DNA of 64,000 nucleotides from Variovorax saccharolyticus (GCF_030316765.1 NZ_JASZYT010000009.1:186001-250000), one strand, 5' to 3'; shown: positions 52,964 through 62,562, counted from the first letter of the stretch. A program made the numbers and translations. Notes: generated from the sequence alone by a model not told the origin.

Positions 52964-54727
52964 TCATGCGGTCGCCACGGCCGGCCGCGCTTCGGCCTGG
53001 CTCGCCTTGGCGAGTTCGGCCAGCACCTGCCGCGTGGGTCCGAAGGCCTGCACGCTGCCCTGGCGCAGCAGCAGCAGGCGCGATGTCACGGCCAGGATGC
53101 TGGTCCGGTGGGACACCACCACCACGGTCTTGCCGCGCTGGCGCAACTGCGCGAGCGCCGCCAGCAGGGCCTGCTCGCCGGCATCGTCGAGGTTGGAGTT
53201 CGGCTCGTCCAGCACGATCAGCGACGGGTCGTCGTACAGGGCGCGCGCGAGCCCGATGCGCTGCCGCTGGCCGCCCGACAGGCCCGCCCCGCCATCGCCG
53301 AGCACCGTGTCGTAGCCGCGCGGAAAGTGCTGGATCAGGTCGTGCACGCCCGCCAGCCTCGCGGCCCGGACCACCTTCTCGGCATCCACCGTGCCGAAGC
53401 GGGCGATGTTCTCGCCGACGGTGCCGCCGAACAGCTCGATGTCCTGCGGCAGGTAGCCCACCTGCGGGCCCAGTTCGTCCTTGTTCCACAGGTAGACGTC
53501 GGCGCCGTCCAGGCGTACCTTGCCGGCGGTCGCCGCCCAGACGCCGACCAGCAGGCGGGCCAGCGTCGACTTGCCCGAGCCGCTGGGCCCGATCACGCCC
53601 AGCACTTCGCCGGCGGCCAGCGTGAAGCTCAGGTTGAGCAATGCCGGCTGCGCCGAGCCCGGCGGCATCGCCGTGACCGCATCGAGCGCCAGATGCCCCT
53701 GGGGCCGGGGCAGCGGCATGCCGCGCCGCCGCGGCGGGTTGGCATCGAGCAGCTCGACCAGGCGCTGGTACGCGCTGCGGGTGGCCGACCAGCCCTTCCA
53801 GACATTGATCAGCTGATCCACCGGGCTCAGCGCGCGGCCCATGAGGATCGAGCCGACGATCATCATGCCCGGCGTGATCCGGTGCTCCAGCGCCAGCAGG
53901 GCGCCCAGGCCGAGGATCAGCGACTGCAGCGACACCCGCGCGAACTTGCTCAGGGCGGTGATCACCCCGGCCCGTTCGCTCGCCTGCCCCTGCAGATGGA
54001 GGAAGCGGCGGTGCAGCTGGAACCAGCGGCCCATGAGGTTCGGCAGCATCCCCATGGCCTCGATGACCTCGGCGTTGCGCAGGTTGTTGGTGGCCAGGTT
54101 GCCGGCCGCGACCGACATCGCATTGGCCTCGGCCATCGGCTTGCGCGAGACGATCTCGTTGGCCCACGCGAGGCCCACCAGCAAGAGGGTGCCGGCGACC
54201 GCGAACACGCCCAGCACCCAGTCGAACAGGAAGATCACCGCCAGGTAGACCGGGAACCACGGCGCGTCGAAGAACGCGAACAGCCCGTTGCCGGTCACGA
54301 ACTGGCGCACCGTGGCGAGGTCCTGCAGCGACTGCCCGGCATTGCCGCCGGCGCGCTTGAGGTTCTGCTCGAAGGCGGCGGTGTAGACCCGCTGGTTGAG
54401 CTTGAGGTCGAGCTGCGCGCCGACACGTATCAGCAGGAAGCTGCGCACCAGCTCGAGCCCGTTCATCAGCAGGTAGGTGCCGATCACCATGAAAGTGAGC
54501 ATCAGCAGCGTGGTCTGGTTGCCGCTGGCCAGCACCCGGTCGTAGACCTGGAGCATGTAGAGCGACGGCACCAGCATCAGCAGGTTGATGATGGCGCTGA
54601 AGATGCCGACGTTGCGAAAGGCGCTCCGGAACTCGCGCAACGCCATGCCGATCTCGTTGCCGGGCAGCCTGGGGCCCGGCCCGCGTTGGCCAGAGAGTCT
54701 GGCATCGGCCATGGCGGTGGCTTGCAT
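52964..54727 (-). CDS. type I secretion ABC permease/ATPase (PrtD/LapB-like)
   Basis: The 587-residue half-transporter has about five to six spans in residues 30-310 (including MLQVYDRVLASGNQTTLLMLTFMVIG, a hallmark of the PrtD family). A C-terminal ATPase follows: Walker A GPSGSGKST, signature LSGGQRQRIG, Walker B SLIVLDEPNSNLD and H-loop SHR. It lacks the C39 peptidase domain, as expected for RTX exporters. It is 25 bases after the RTX peroxidase gene, its evident substrate. Confidence 0.94.
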   Translation of the reverse strand: MQATAMADARLSGQRGPGPRLPGNEIGMALREFRSAFRNVGIFSAIINLLMLVPSLYMLQVYDRVLASGNQTTLLMLTFMVIGTYLLMNGLELVRSFLLIRVGAQLDLKLNQRVYTAAFEQNLKRAGGNAGQSLQDLATVRQFVTGNGLFAFFDAPWFPVYLAVIFLFDWVLGVFAVAGTLLLVGLAWANEIVSRKPMAEANAMSVAAGNLATNNLRNAEVIEAMGMLPNLMGRWFQLHRRFLHLQGQASERAGVITALSKFARVSLQSLILGLGALLALEHRITPGMMIVGSILMGRALSPVDQLINVWKGWSATRSAYQRLVELLDANPPRRRGMPLPRPQGHLALDAVTAMPPGSAQPALLNLSFTLAAGEVLGVIGPSGSGKSTLARLLVGVWAATAGKVRLDGADVYLWNKDELGPQVGYLPQDIELFGGTVGENIARFGTVDAEKVVRAARLAGVHDLIQHFPRGYDTVLGDGGAGLSGGQRQRIGLARALYDDPSLIVLDEPNSNLDDAGEQALLAALAQLRQRGKTVVVVSHRTSILAVTSRLLLLRQGSVQAFGPTRQVLAELAKASQAEARPAVATA

Positions 54728-54752
54728 GGTGCTGGATCGCCTTCGCCGCGCC

Positions 54753-57700
54753 TCAGACCAGCTGGAAGTCCGCGATCGTCACCGTGGTGTGGTCGGCCAC
54801 GCCCACCAGCCGGATCGATCCGCCGTCGATGCCGTTGATGGTCACCAGGGTGTCGGCCCCGAGGTCGGTGATCGCCACGCGGCTGTTGAACTGCGCGGTG
54901 TCGAACTCGAAGGCGGCGATGTTCAGCCGGTCCTGCGCGGCGCCGGTGGCCGTGAAGCCGGTGACGACATCGCTGCCGAAGCTGGCGCCGAAGACGAAGA
55001 TGTCGGTCCCCAGCGTGGCGTCCATGGTGTCGTTGCCGGCGCCGCCCGTGACCCGGTCGTTGCCCGCGCCGCCGTCGATGGTGTCGTTGCCGGCGCCGCC
55101 CGCGATCACGTCGTTGCCCGCGTCGCCGCGCAGGATGTCGTCGCCGGCACCGCCCTGGATCTGGTCGGCGCCGTCGCCGCCGTAGATCGTGTCGTTGCCT
55201 TCGCCGCCTTCGAGCGTGTCGTTGCCGGCCTCGCCGAACAGCATGTCGTCGCCCGCGTCGCCGAAGAGGGTGTCGTTGCCGGCACCGCCGAACAAGCTGT
55301 CGTTGCCGCCGCCGCCATGCACCGTGTCGTCGCCGCCGCCCGCGTTCACCGTGTCGTTGCCGGCGCCGGCCGTGATCTGGTTGGCGATCCCGTTGCCGCT
55401 CAGGTTGGCGTTGCTGGCGGCGGTGTAGACCAGGTTCTCGACATTGTTGGCGAGCAGGAAGGCATTCGTGCCGCCATACAGGGCGGTGTCGATGCCGCCG
55501 CCCGCCGCCTCGACGATGACGTCCGACTCGGGGTCGATGATGTAGGTGTCGTTGCCCGCGCCGCCGACCAGGCGGTCGATGCCGGCACCGCCATCGAGCG
55601 TGTCGTTGCCCGCGCCGCCGGTGATCGTGTTGGCCAGTTCGTTGCCGGTCGCCACGAAGTCGCCGCTGCCGGTGAAGGTCAGGTGCTCGACGTTGGCGCC
55701 GAGCACGTAGGCGGCCAGCGCGGTGCGCACGGTGTCGGTGCCGCCGTTGGCCTCTTCGGTGACAACGTCGCCGCTGCTGTCCACCACGTAGCTGTCGTTG
55801 CCCGCGCCGCCGGTCATCGTGTCGTTGCCGCTGCCGCCGTCGAGCGTGTCGTTGCCCGCGCCGCCGAGCAGGGTGTCGTTGCCCTCGCCGCCCTGCAGGG
55901 TGTCGTTGCCGTTGCCGCCGTCGAGCAGGTCGTTGCCGCCCAGCCCGAACAGCTGGTCGTTGCCGCCCAGCCCGAAGATGCGGTCGGCGCGGCCGTCGCC
56001 GGTGAGGATGTCGGCCGCGGCGGTGCCCACGATGTCGGGCGCCCGGGTCGACACCTCGCCGTCGGCGAACACCAGGGTCTCGATGTTGAACAGGCGGTCG
56101 GTGCCGTCGTCGTCGGGCAGCGCGGCATCCGGATTGACGTGGGCCACGGTCACCGAGCCGTCGGCGTTGTAGGTGATCTCGTATTCGGCCTGGTTGCCCC
56201 TGAAGACCGCCTTGTCGACGGCAGTGTCGCCAAGGTCGCCGTCCAGGATCTCGCGCACGATGCTCAGCTGGCCCGGATTCAGCGTGCGGTCGAACATCAG
56301 CTGGTCGAGCGTGCGGCCGTTGTAGAGCTCCAGGCCCGCCGGGCTGTAGACCTTGCTGCCGAGGTCGTCCGTCCAGCCGATCTCGTTGCCCTGGGCGTCG
56401 TTGATGCGGATGCGCACGTTGAGCCAGCGGTCGCCGTCGATGATGTCGTTGCCGGCCTTGCCCTGCAGGATGTCGCTGCCGCCGCCGCCCAGCAGGATGT
56501 CGGCCGCGGTGTCGAAGAGGGTCGTGACGTTGCCGGCCGCGTCGCGCTGGACCGCCGCCTCGTCGAACACCACCGCCGTGTGCTGCTGGCCCGCCACGTT
56601 GAAGCTGACGCGGCCCAGGTGCGCCACCAGCTGCGACAGCCCCGCGATGCGCGCGACGCCGGATTCCAGCAGCGCGTTCGCGTACGACTCGAAAGGCGAG
56701 TTCGGATTGAACTGCGCCGCCGCGCCGGCCGCTTCGTCGTAGGCGCCGATCGCAACGTCGCGGCCGGTCAGCGTGTCGGCATGCACCCAGCCCGACAGGC
56801 CCTCCACGAGGTCGAAGCGATCGCGCAGGATGTTGGCCTCCTGGTTGACGAAGATCGGGATGCCCAGGTCGGAGTTGGCGCCCTGGGCCTCGCCTTTGTG
56901 GATCGCCCAGTCGAAGCCCGCCATGCCGTTGTTGCGCTGGATGCCCAGGCCCTGGAACATGATGTCGTCGCCCGACTCGGCGTCGTAGTCGTTGTCGTTG
57001 CCGCGGCCGTTGAGCACGTCGTGGCCGATGATCGGGCTGTTGAAGAACAGCTCCGAGTTCTCGCCGGCCAGCGTGTCGAAGCTGTCGCCGCCTTCGAGCC
57101 AGTCGTCGCCCTCGTTGCCGGCCACGAAGCTCAGGCCGTCGGCGGCGCGCACGAAGTCGTTGCCCTCGCCGGCCGTGATGGTCTTGCCGTCGACTCCGCC
57201 GAAGATGAAGTCCTGCCCCGAGCCGCCGAAGATCAGGTCGAGGCCGTTGCCGCCATTGATGACGTCGTTGCCGGCATCGCCGTGGATCACGTCGGCCGCG
57301 CCCGAATCGGTGCCCGAGTCGGTGATGACGTCGTCGCCATCGCCGCCGAACAGGTGGTCGACGCCGAAGCCGCCCTCCAGCCGGTCGTTGCCGCCGTCGC
57401 CCCACAGGGTGTCGTCGCCTTCGCCGCCGATCAGGGTGTTGTCGAAGTCGTTGCCGCCGATCACCACGTGGTCGCCGCCGGTGTAGCGCAGGTAGTCGTC
57501 GACGCCATCGCCATTCGTGTCCCTGCGGATCACCATCGGGCTGAAGGCCGCGAGGATCGGGTCGGTGTGGTTCGGGTCGGCCACCTTCTGGCGCGCCTGG
57601 TCGAGTTCGAGGATGTAGTCCGGCGTCAGGAACAGCGAGCTCGGCAGGTGCGTCGCGTTGGGGTCGCCCAGGTCGGTGTTCCGCATCACCAGTTCGGAGA

Positions 57701-60700
57701 AGGAATCCGCCTCCAGCTGGTTCAGCAGGTTCATGCCCTGCGTCCGGCTCAGGTAGTAGAAGCGGTCGCCGTCCTGGAGCTGCTCCATCTGCACTTCGAA
57801 CACGAAGTTGAAGGTGGTGCCCAGCTGGCCGCCGAATGGCATCTTCTTCTCGGCCAGGCCGCCGATCCAGAAGTCGACATCGTTGAGGCCGCCGAGCGCG
57901 CCGCCGGCCCAGGCGCCGGTGGCGTTCAGGAAGTCCAGCCGATCGGCCGGCGCGCCTTCCCCGCCCATCACCAGCAGCGTGGCCGCCGCCCGCTCGTCTT
58001 CCAGCGTGGTGGCGGCGGCGATGCTGCCATGGGTGCCGTAGGCGGCGATGAAGTTGATGATCGAAGCCGGGTTCTTGATCGCCAGCGCGAAGTCGTACCA
58101 GCTGCCATAGGGCTGCAGCGTGCTGTCGTTGGTCTGCTCGTAAAACTGGCGGCGCGCCTCGTTGAGCGATGGCACGCCGGTGTCGCGGCCGCGCGCGATG
58201 TTGATCGCGCCGAGGTCGAGCGGCAGGCCCACGAGGTTGTTGCGCAGGGCCTCGGTCAGGAACTCGTCGATCTCGTTGCCCACCTGGCGGCTCATGCCGC
58301 GCAGGATGGCGCCGGCCGCCGCATCGGCGGAGGGGCCGCTGGCCTCGAAGGCGATCGGGTTGAGGAAGGCTTCGATCAGGCCGATGTCGCTGGAGGTCTG
58401 GCCGTCGGCGGCCAGCCGGTCCACCGTCTCCCTGAGCATCGAGTGGCCGAAGCGATAGACCACGTGGGCGAACTCGGCCACGATGCCGGGGTCGATGTCG
58501 ACCGTGTTCGAGAACACGAACGGATCGACGTCCGGCGACACCAGCCGCGCGAACTCCTCGAACACCAGGTGCTGGTACACCATCTCGGTGCTGAAGCGGC
58601 CGGCCTGGAACAGCCGCTCGCCGTTCCACAACAGCGCGCTGGTGTCGGCCGGCACCGTGTCGCCCGCGATCGGCGTCAGCAGCCACTGGTTGATGAAGGC
58701 CACGTCACCGCTCTCGAGGATCTCGTCCTTGATCTGCTCGACGCGGTTGTTGTGCTCGCTGTGGAACACGTGGTGGACCGCGGTCAGGCCGATGTTCTCG
58801 TTGCCGCGACCGTCGCCGACCACATAGTGCTTGTCGAGCATCTCGTTGTCGTAGGTGGTCGCCACGCCGAAGGCATTGAGCGGAATCGCGTTGCCGGCAT
58901 CGCTGTCGCTGTCGGCCGTCTTGGCGACTTCGGGGGTGCCGGGATTGCGGTCGTGGTCGACCATGCCCGGCACGGCGTCGTGCGCGATGTCGTTGAGGAA
59001 GGCGCGGCCGGCGGCGATGGCCGTCGATGCGGCCGCGGGCGCCGCCGCACTGCCTTCCACCAGGCCGGTGGCCGTGACCAGTTGCGCATAGCCGTTGGCG
59101 CCGGGCTGGAAGTTGCCGTAGAGGTCCGTGGCGACCAGGGGCACGCGCAGGACATCCATGTCGCTCAGCTCGATGCCGAGCATCTCGCGGGCCTGGGCCT
59201 TGATGTCCGACCAGGTCGGCGGGCCGCCGTTCTGGCCCTCCAGCATGCGGCCCGTGGCCACGGTCCGGGTCGCGCCGTCGACTTCCACGCGCACGTACTC
59301 GCGCAGGAACACCTGGTGCGACTCGTGCGAGGTGTAGACCTGGTTCAGGTCGATGTAGGGCGTGGTCTCGTTGCGGTGTTCGCGGATGTCGTCCGCCGTG
59401 CCGAGCACGCCATCCGCGCCCGGCTGGTTGGTGGCCCGGGTCAGCACCATGAAGTTGGTCTGGCTGCCTGCGACGTACAGCGGGTCGTCCGGCTGCAGCG
59501 GGATGTAGACGGTGCCGCTGCCGCCCTTGGAGACCAGGTCCAAGCCGTGGTCGAAGAACTGGCCGAACAGGGTCAGGAAGCTGTTGAACGCCGCGGTGTC
59601 GCCCAGGTCGGGCATCACGTTGGGAATGAAGATCGCGCTGTCGTTGACGTCGAACTCGAGGCCCAGCTGTGCGGGCACGGCCTCGAAGGCCGCGGCGGTG
59701 CTGTCGGCCAGCGCCTGCGCCGCGGCGAGATCGCCGCTGCCGGCCTGGGCGGCGCCCTGTGCCGCCTGCAGGGCGGCCAATGCGGACGCCGCCGCGGCCT
59801 CCGAGGCATCCGCGACCGCGTCCAGGCCGTTGGCGGTCTGCTGGGCCGCGGCGGCATCGGCATCGGCCTGCGTCAAGGCTTGCTGAGCCTGCGCCACGGC
59901 GTCCTGCGCGGCCGCCAGTTCGGCCTCGGCGGCGTTCTCCGCGGCGGCCGCCGTTCCGAGCACTGCCAGGGCGGACGAGGTGCCGGCCTGCGCCGCCTGC
60001 AGCGTGGCCAGGGACGCCGCGGCCTCCGTGGCGGCATCCGCGTGCAGGGCGAAGGCATTCGAGCGCATCAGCGTGGCCAGCTGTTCGGCCGCCACCAGCT
60101 GGTCGACCAGCACCTGCTGGCGTGCGATGTCCTCGGCAGCGGCGCCACTGCTGGTGAGGGTCGTCAAGGTGGCCCGGGCAGCCACCAGCGAAGCCGAGGA
60201 GGCCGCCAGCAAGGCGTCGGCACCGCCGAGATGGGCCTGGGCGGAAGTCGCCACCGCCGCGTCGGCGTCGTAGGCGGTCTGGGCCGCGGCCTGGGCGGCC
60301 TGGGCCGCCAGCCATTGCTGGGTGGCCGCGGCGGTCGCCGTGTCGGCGGCGGCCTCGGCGCCGACGGCGGCAGCCAGGCGTTGCTGGGCCGTCGCGAGGT
60401 CGGCGCTGGCGCCGTCGTTCAGGCCGTCGGCCACGCCCTGGGCGGCGGTGGCCGCGGCACGGTCGGCCACGGCGCCCTGGGCCGCCGTGTCGTAGGCCGC
60501 CTGCAGCGCTGCGACATCGGCGCCGCCGCCGATGTTCGCTTGCAGCTCCTGCAGTGCCGCGGCGGCATCCTCGGCCGCCTGCCTCGCGGCGGCGTAGATC
60601 GCGGCGTCGCCATAGGGGTCGGCGGAGCCCAGCGCCGTGAAGGCGGCGACGAAGGCCGCGGGATTGTTGACGGACTGGTCCGAGACCAGGTTGCTGATCG

Positions 60701-61016
60701 TGCGCGGCTGCGAGTCGTAGACGCTGCCCGAGGTCTGGGTGTAGGAGGTCGGCTGGCCGGTGCGCGGATTGATCTCGGCGGCATTGAAGTCCGGCGTCAG
60801 CAGGCGCGGCATGAGCTGGTCGGACGACCCGTAGTCGATGTTGACCAGGTTGTTGTACTGGCCGCTGACCGTGCGCAGGCCGAAGGGCACGAGGTTGCCA
60901 AGCGGGTTACCCATTTCGTCGGTCAGCTGCGCGTAGCCCGACTCGACGTGCCGCTCGGCAATCTTGATGTTGGCGAGGATCCGCGTGATGTCGTCAAGGT
61001 TGAGGTGAAAGGACAC
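54753..61016 (-). CDS. giant secreted RTX animal-type haem peroxidase
   Basis: The 2087-residue protein begins at GTG 61016 with AGGAG eight bases before. Residues about 1-128 and 455-1190 form an animal-type haem peroxidase: distal His in FGQFFDHGLDL (H490) and proximal haem His in YRFGHSMLRE (H858). Residues about 129-452 are an Ala-rich coiled-coil-like insertion. RTX repeats (GGxGNDTL type) occur at about 1199-1372 and 1662-1999, with a short block near 1512-1528. The C-terminus ends in a hydrophobic IADFQLV, fitting an uncleaved type I secretion signal. Relatives include bacterial peroxicins and manganese-oxidising MopA-type enzymes. Substrate is unknown. Confidence 0.93.
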   Translation of the reverse strand: MSFHLNLDDITRILANIKIAERHVESGYAQLTDEMGNPLGNLVPFGLRTVSGQYNNLVNIDYGSSDQLMPRLLTPDFNAAEINPRTGQPTSYTQTSGSVYDSQPRTISNLVSDQSVNNPAAFVAAFTALGSADPYGDAAIYAAARQAAEDAAAALQELQANIGGGADVAALQAAYDTAAQGAVADRAAATAAQGVADGLNDGASADLATAQQRLAAAVGAEAAADTATAAATQQWLAAQAAQAAAQTAYDADAAVATSAQAHLGGADALLAASSASLVAARATLTTLTSSGAAAEDIARQQVLVDQLVAAEQLATLMRSNAFALHADAATEAAASLATLQAAQAGTSSALAVLGTAAAAENAAEAELAAAQDAVAQAQQALTQADADAAAAQQTANGLDAVADASEAAAASALAALQAAQGAAQAGSGDLAAAQALADSTAAAFEAVPAQLGLEFDVNDSAIFIPNVMPDLGDTAAFNSFLTLFGQFFDHGLDLVSKGGSGTVYIPLQPDDPLYVAGSQTNFMVLTRATNQPGADGVLGTADDIREHRNETTPYIDLNQVYTSHESHQVFLREYVRVEVDGATRTVATGRMLEGQNGGPPTWSDIKAQAREMLGIELSDMDVLRVPLVATDLYGNFQPGANGYAQLVTATGLVEGSAAAPAAASTAIAAGRAFLNDIAHDAVPGMVDHDRNPGTPEVAKTADSDSDAGNAIPLNAFGVATTYDNEMLDKHYVVGDGRGNENIGLTAVHHVFHSEHNNRVEQIKDEILESGDVAFINQWLLTPIAGDTVPADTSALLWNGERLFQAGRFSTEMVYQHLVFEEFARLVSPDVDPFVFSNTVDIDPGIVAEFAHVVYRFGHSMLRETVDRLAADGQTSSDIGLIEAFLNPIAFEASGPSADAAAGAILRGMSRQVGNEIDEFLTEALRNNLVGLPLDLGAINIARGRDTGVPSLNEARRQFYEQTNDSTLQPYGSWYDFALAIKNPASIINFIAAYGTHGSIAAATTLEDERAAATLLVMGGEGAPADRLDFLNATGAWAGGALGGLNDVDFWIGGLAEKKMPFGGQLGTTFNFVFEVQMEQLQDGDRFYYLSRTQGMNLLNQLEADSFSELVMRNTDLGDPNATHLPSSLFLTPDYILELDQARQKVADPNHTDPILAAFSPMVIRRDTNGDGVDDYLRYTGGDHVVIGGNDFDNTLIGGEGDDTLWGDGGNDRLEGGFGVDHLFGGDGDDVITDSGTDSGAADVIHGDAGNDVINGGNGLDLIFGGSGQDFIFGGVDGKTITAGEGNDFVRAADGLSFVAGNEGDDWLEGGDSFDTLAGENSELFFNSPIIGHDVLNGRGNDNDYDAESGDDIMFQGLGIQRNNGMAGFDWAIHKGEAQGANSDLGIPIFVNQEANILRDRFDLVEGLSGWVHADTLTGRDVAIGAYDEAAGAAAQFNPNSPFESYANALLESGVARIAGLSQLVAHLGRVSFNVAGQQHTAVVFDEAAVQRDAAGNVTTLFDTAADILLGGGGSDILQGKAGNDIIDGDRWLNVRIRINDAQGNEIGWTDDLGSKVYSPAGLELYNGRTLDQLMFDRTLNPGQLSIVREILDGDLGDTAVDKAVFRGNQAEYEITYNADGSVTVAHVNPDAALPDDDGTDRLFNIETLVFADGEVSTRAPDIVGTAAADILTGDGRADRIFGLGGNDQLFGLGGNDLLDGGNGNDTLQGGEGNDTLLGGAGNDTLDGGSGNDTMTGGAGNDSYVVDSSGDVVTEEANGGTDTVRTALAAYVLGANVEHLTFTGSGDFVATGNELANTITGGAGNDTLDGGAGIDRLVGGAGNDTYIIDPESDVIVEAAGGGIDTALYGGTNAFLLANNVENLVYTAASNANLSGNGIANQITAGAGNDTVNAGGGDDTVHGGGGNDSLFGGAGNDTLFGDAGDDMLFGEAGNDTLEGGEGNDTIYGGDGADQIQGGAGDDILRGDAGNDVIAGGAGNDTIDGGAGNDRVTGGAGNDTMDATLGTDIFVFGASFGSDVVTGFTATGAAQDRLNIAAFEFDTAQFNSRVAITDLGADTLVTINGIDGGSIRLVGVADHTTVTIADFQLV

Positions 61017-61335
61017 GATGGACTCCTAGTGGGGGGAGAAAAGCCGTCAATACCGACACCGGGCGCGAGAACCGACTGATGTGTCATTTTGTTTCGCGTT
61101 GAAACCAATTCTCTGGAGGAGGTGCTCGGCGCGGCAATACCCAGATTTCTTACCCACCTCCCTGCGGGTTTCCACCGGAGCGTCTGCGAGCGATCAACTT
61201 TGAATACCTTGGTACTACCGACGAATTCCCCGGCTTGATGGGGCGAGTCCGATCGATTGATGTCGGTAGTTACAACATGTATCTTTTGAAATAACATGCA
61301 TCCAATCGGCTGATCGCCGCACCCTACACTGCGCC
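61017..61335. other. 319-base intergenic region upstream of the RTX peroxidase gene
   Basis: The region lies between the leftward RTX peroxidase gene and a rightward small gene, so it must carry promoters in both directions. It is AT-richer than its surroundings, especially at 61260-61300. An inverted repeat pairs GTACTACCGAC (61212-61222) with GTCGGTAGTTAC (61262-61273), with one inserted base. No gene or RNA was recognised. Confidence 0.5.
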
Positions 61336-61704
61336 ATGGTCCAAAGCTTCGGTCAGCCAGAGCGTTCGATGCAGCCGGTCGTGGAGTTGCGCAAGCTCGC
61401 CTCCTCCTACACCTATGGCGTGCGCGCACCGCGCGCGGGCGGGGTCGTCCCGCCCGTGTCCTTCAGGGAGATCGGCTTCGCCACCTTGGCCGATTGCCTG
61501 CTGCATGTCGCGCGTGGGCTGGGAGGCAATTTCCCGCGCATCTACGTGCGCCTGGAAGGCCATTGCGTCGGAGAGCGCGACATTTCCGCCCTGCGCCGCG
61601 AGCCGGCACGGGTCGCGGCGGAACTGGAGGCCGCCTACCGCGCGGCGCGAGAGGCGCAGCCGGCGCCGCGCAAGTCGACGGCGGAGCAGGCCCTGTCCGG
61701 CTGA
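61336..61704 (+). CDS. hypothetical protein, 122 aa
   Basis: The 122-residue protein is basic, with one moderately hydrophobic stretch (FATLADCLLHVARGLGG) and a helical C-terminus (ARVAAELEAAYRAAREAQ). No signal peptide or domain was recognised. No strong ribosome-binding site is visible. It lies convergent with the GntR gene at 62494, with 40 bases between the stops. Uninterrupted length and codon pattern support coding only moderately. Confidence 0.5.
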   Translation: MVQSFGQPERSMQPVVELRKLASSYTYGVRAPRAGGVVPPVSFREIGFATLADCLLHVARGLGGNFPRIYVRLEGHCVGERDISALRREPARVAAELEAAYRAAREAQPAPRKSTAEQALSG

Positions 61705-61744
61705 GCGCCCGGCGCTTTGCCGACCCGGCCGGTGAGTTCCCGGG

Positions 61745-62494
61745 TCAGCGGCTCAGGCGCATCGACACCGAGAACCGGTCCGCCGGATGGACCGAGAGCG
61801 AGATCTCGAACACCTCGCCCTCCGCATCGAAGTACTGCCGCAGGATCTTCAGCGCCGAGGCGCCGACCTCGACCTGGAGCTTGCGGGCCATGGCGGCGTC
61901 GGTGATGGCGAAGGCCCGGACGTCCTGGTGGATCTCGGCGATCTGCCGGTCGTAGCGCTCCGCGATCAGCGAGCTGATCAAGGCATCCGGCGATGCCCGC
62001 ACCAGATCGCCGATCTCGGCGTAACTCGGGTCGATGTAGACGTCGGTCCAGCCGATCGGCAGCGCGGTTTCGTCGCCGACCATGCGCAAGGTCGAGATCC
62101 GCAGCCAGGCGCTCCCCTCGCCGCAGCCCAATTCCTTCGCCAGCTCGCCTGACACCGTCTCGGGCGCGATCGACTGCACCACGCGCAGGTGCTCCTCGCC
62201 GAACTGGACCAGGTCGTCGACCGATGCCAGCGAGGGACGAAAGCCGGCCCGCGGCTTCGCCGAGATGACCCGCGTGCCCACGTTCTTGCGCCGCGAGACC
62301 AGGCCGAGCTGCTGCAGTTCGGCCAGCGCCGCCCGCACGGTGTGCCGGCTCGTGCCGTAGTGCTTGCACAGCTCCAGCTCCGTGGGCAACAGTGCGCCCA
62401 CGCTGAAGTGCCCCGAGGAGATCGCCTCGGTCAGGTGGCGGGCGATGTTCGCGAAGTTGGCCTTCTGCGGAGCCGGTTCAAGAGTGGCGTTCAT
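61745..62494 (-). CDS. GntR family regulator, HutC (UTRA) type
   Basis: The 249-residue protein has an N-terminal winged helix (SVGALLPTELELCKHYGTSRHTVRAALAELQQLGLV) and a C-terminal UTRA sensor (VRASPDALISSLIAERYDRQIAEIHQDVRAFAITDAAMARKLQVEVGASALKILRQYFDAEGEVFEIS). UTRA domains bind small acids, sugars or amino-acid derivatives. It is divergent from a lyase gene, with two matched palindromes in the 102-base gap, so it is almost certainly that gene's repressor. Confidence 0.93.
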   Translation of the reverse strand: MNATLEPAPQKANFANIARHLTEAISSGHFSVGALLPTELELCKHYGTSRHTVRAALAELQQLGLVSRRKNVGTRVISAKPRAGFRPSLASVDDLVQFGEEHLRVVQSIAPETVSGELAKELGCGEGSAWLRISTLRMVGDETALPIGWTDVYIDPSYAEIGDLVRASPDALISSLIAERYDRQIAEIHQDVRAFAITDAAMARKLQVEVGASALKILRQYFDAEGEVFEISLSVHPADRFSVSMRLSR

Positions 62495-62522
62495 GGCTTA
62501 AGGGTAAACCCCAAATTGAAGT

Positions 62523-62562
62523 TATGTCCGAACATATTAGAGTTGCATATGTCCGGACATAT
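62523..62562. promoter_or_regulatory. twin palindromic operators for the GntR/HutC regulator
   Basis: ATATGTCCGGACATAT (62547-62562) is a perfect 16-bp palindrome. TATGTCCGAACATA (62523-62536) is the same site with one mismatched pair. Their centres are 25 bp apart. They lie between the divergent regulator and lyase genes. GntR/HutC dimers bind such inverted repeats. Confidence 0.7.

Noticed and set aside
55020..57420. Repeated GGNGxD-encoding DNA considered as a possible tandem DNA repeat or CRISPR-like array
   Set aside because: The periodic pattern is explained by 27-base units encoding RTX nonapeptides in the peroxidase reading frame; spacers are not unique.
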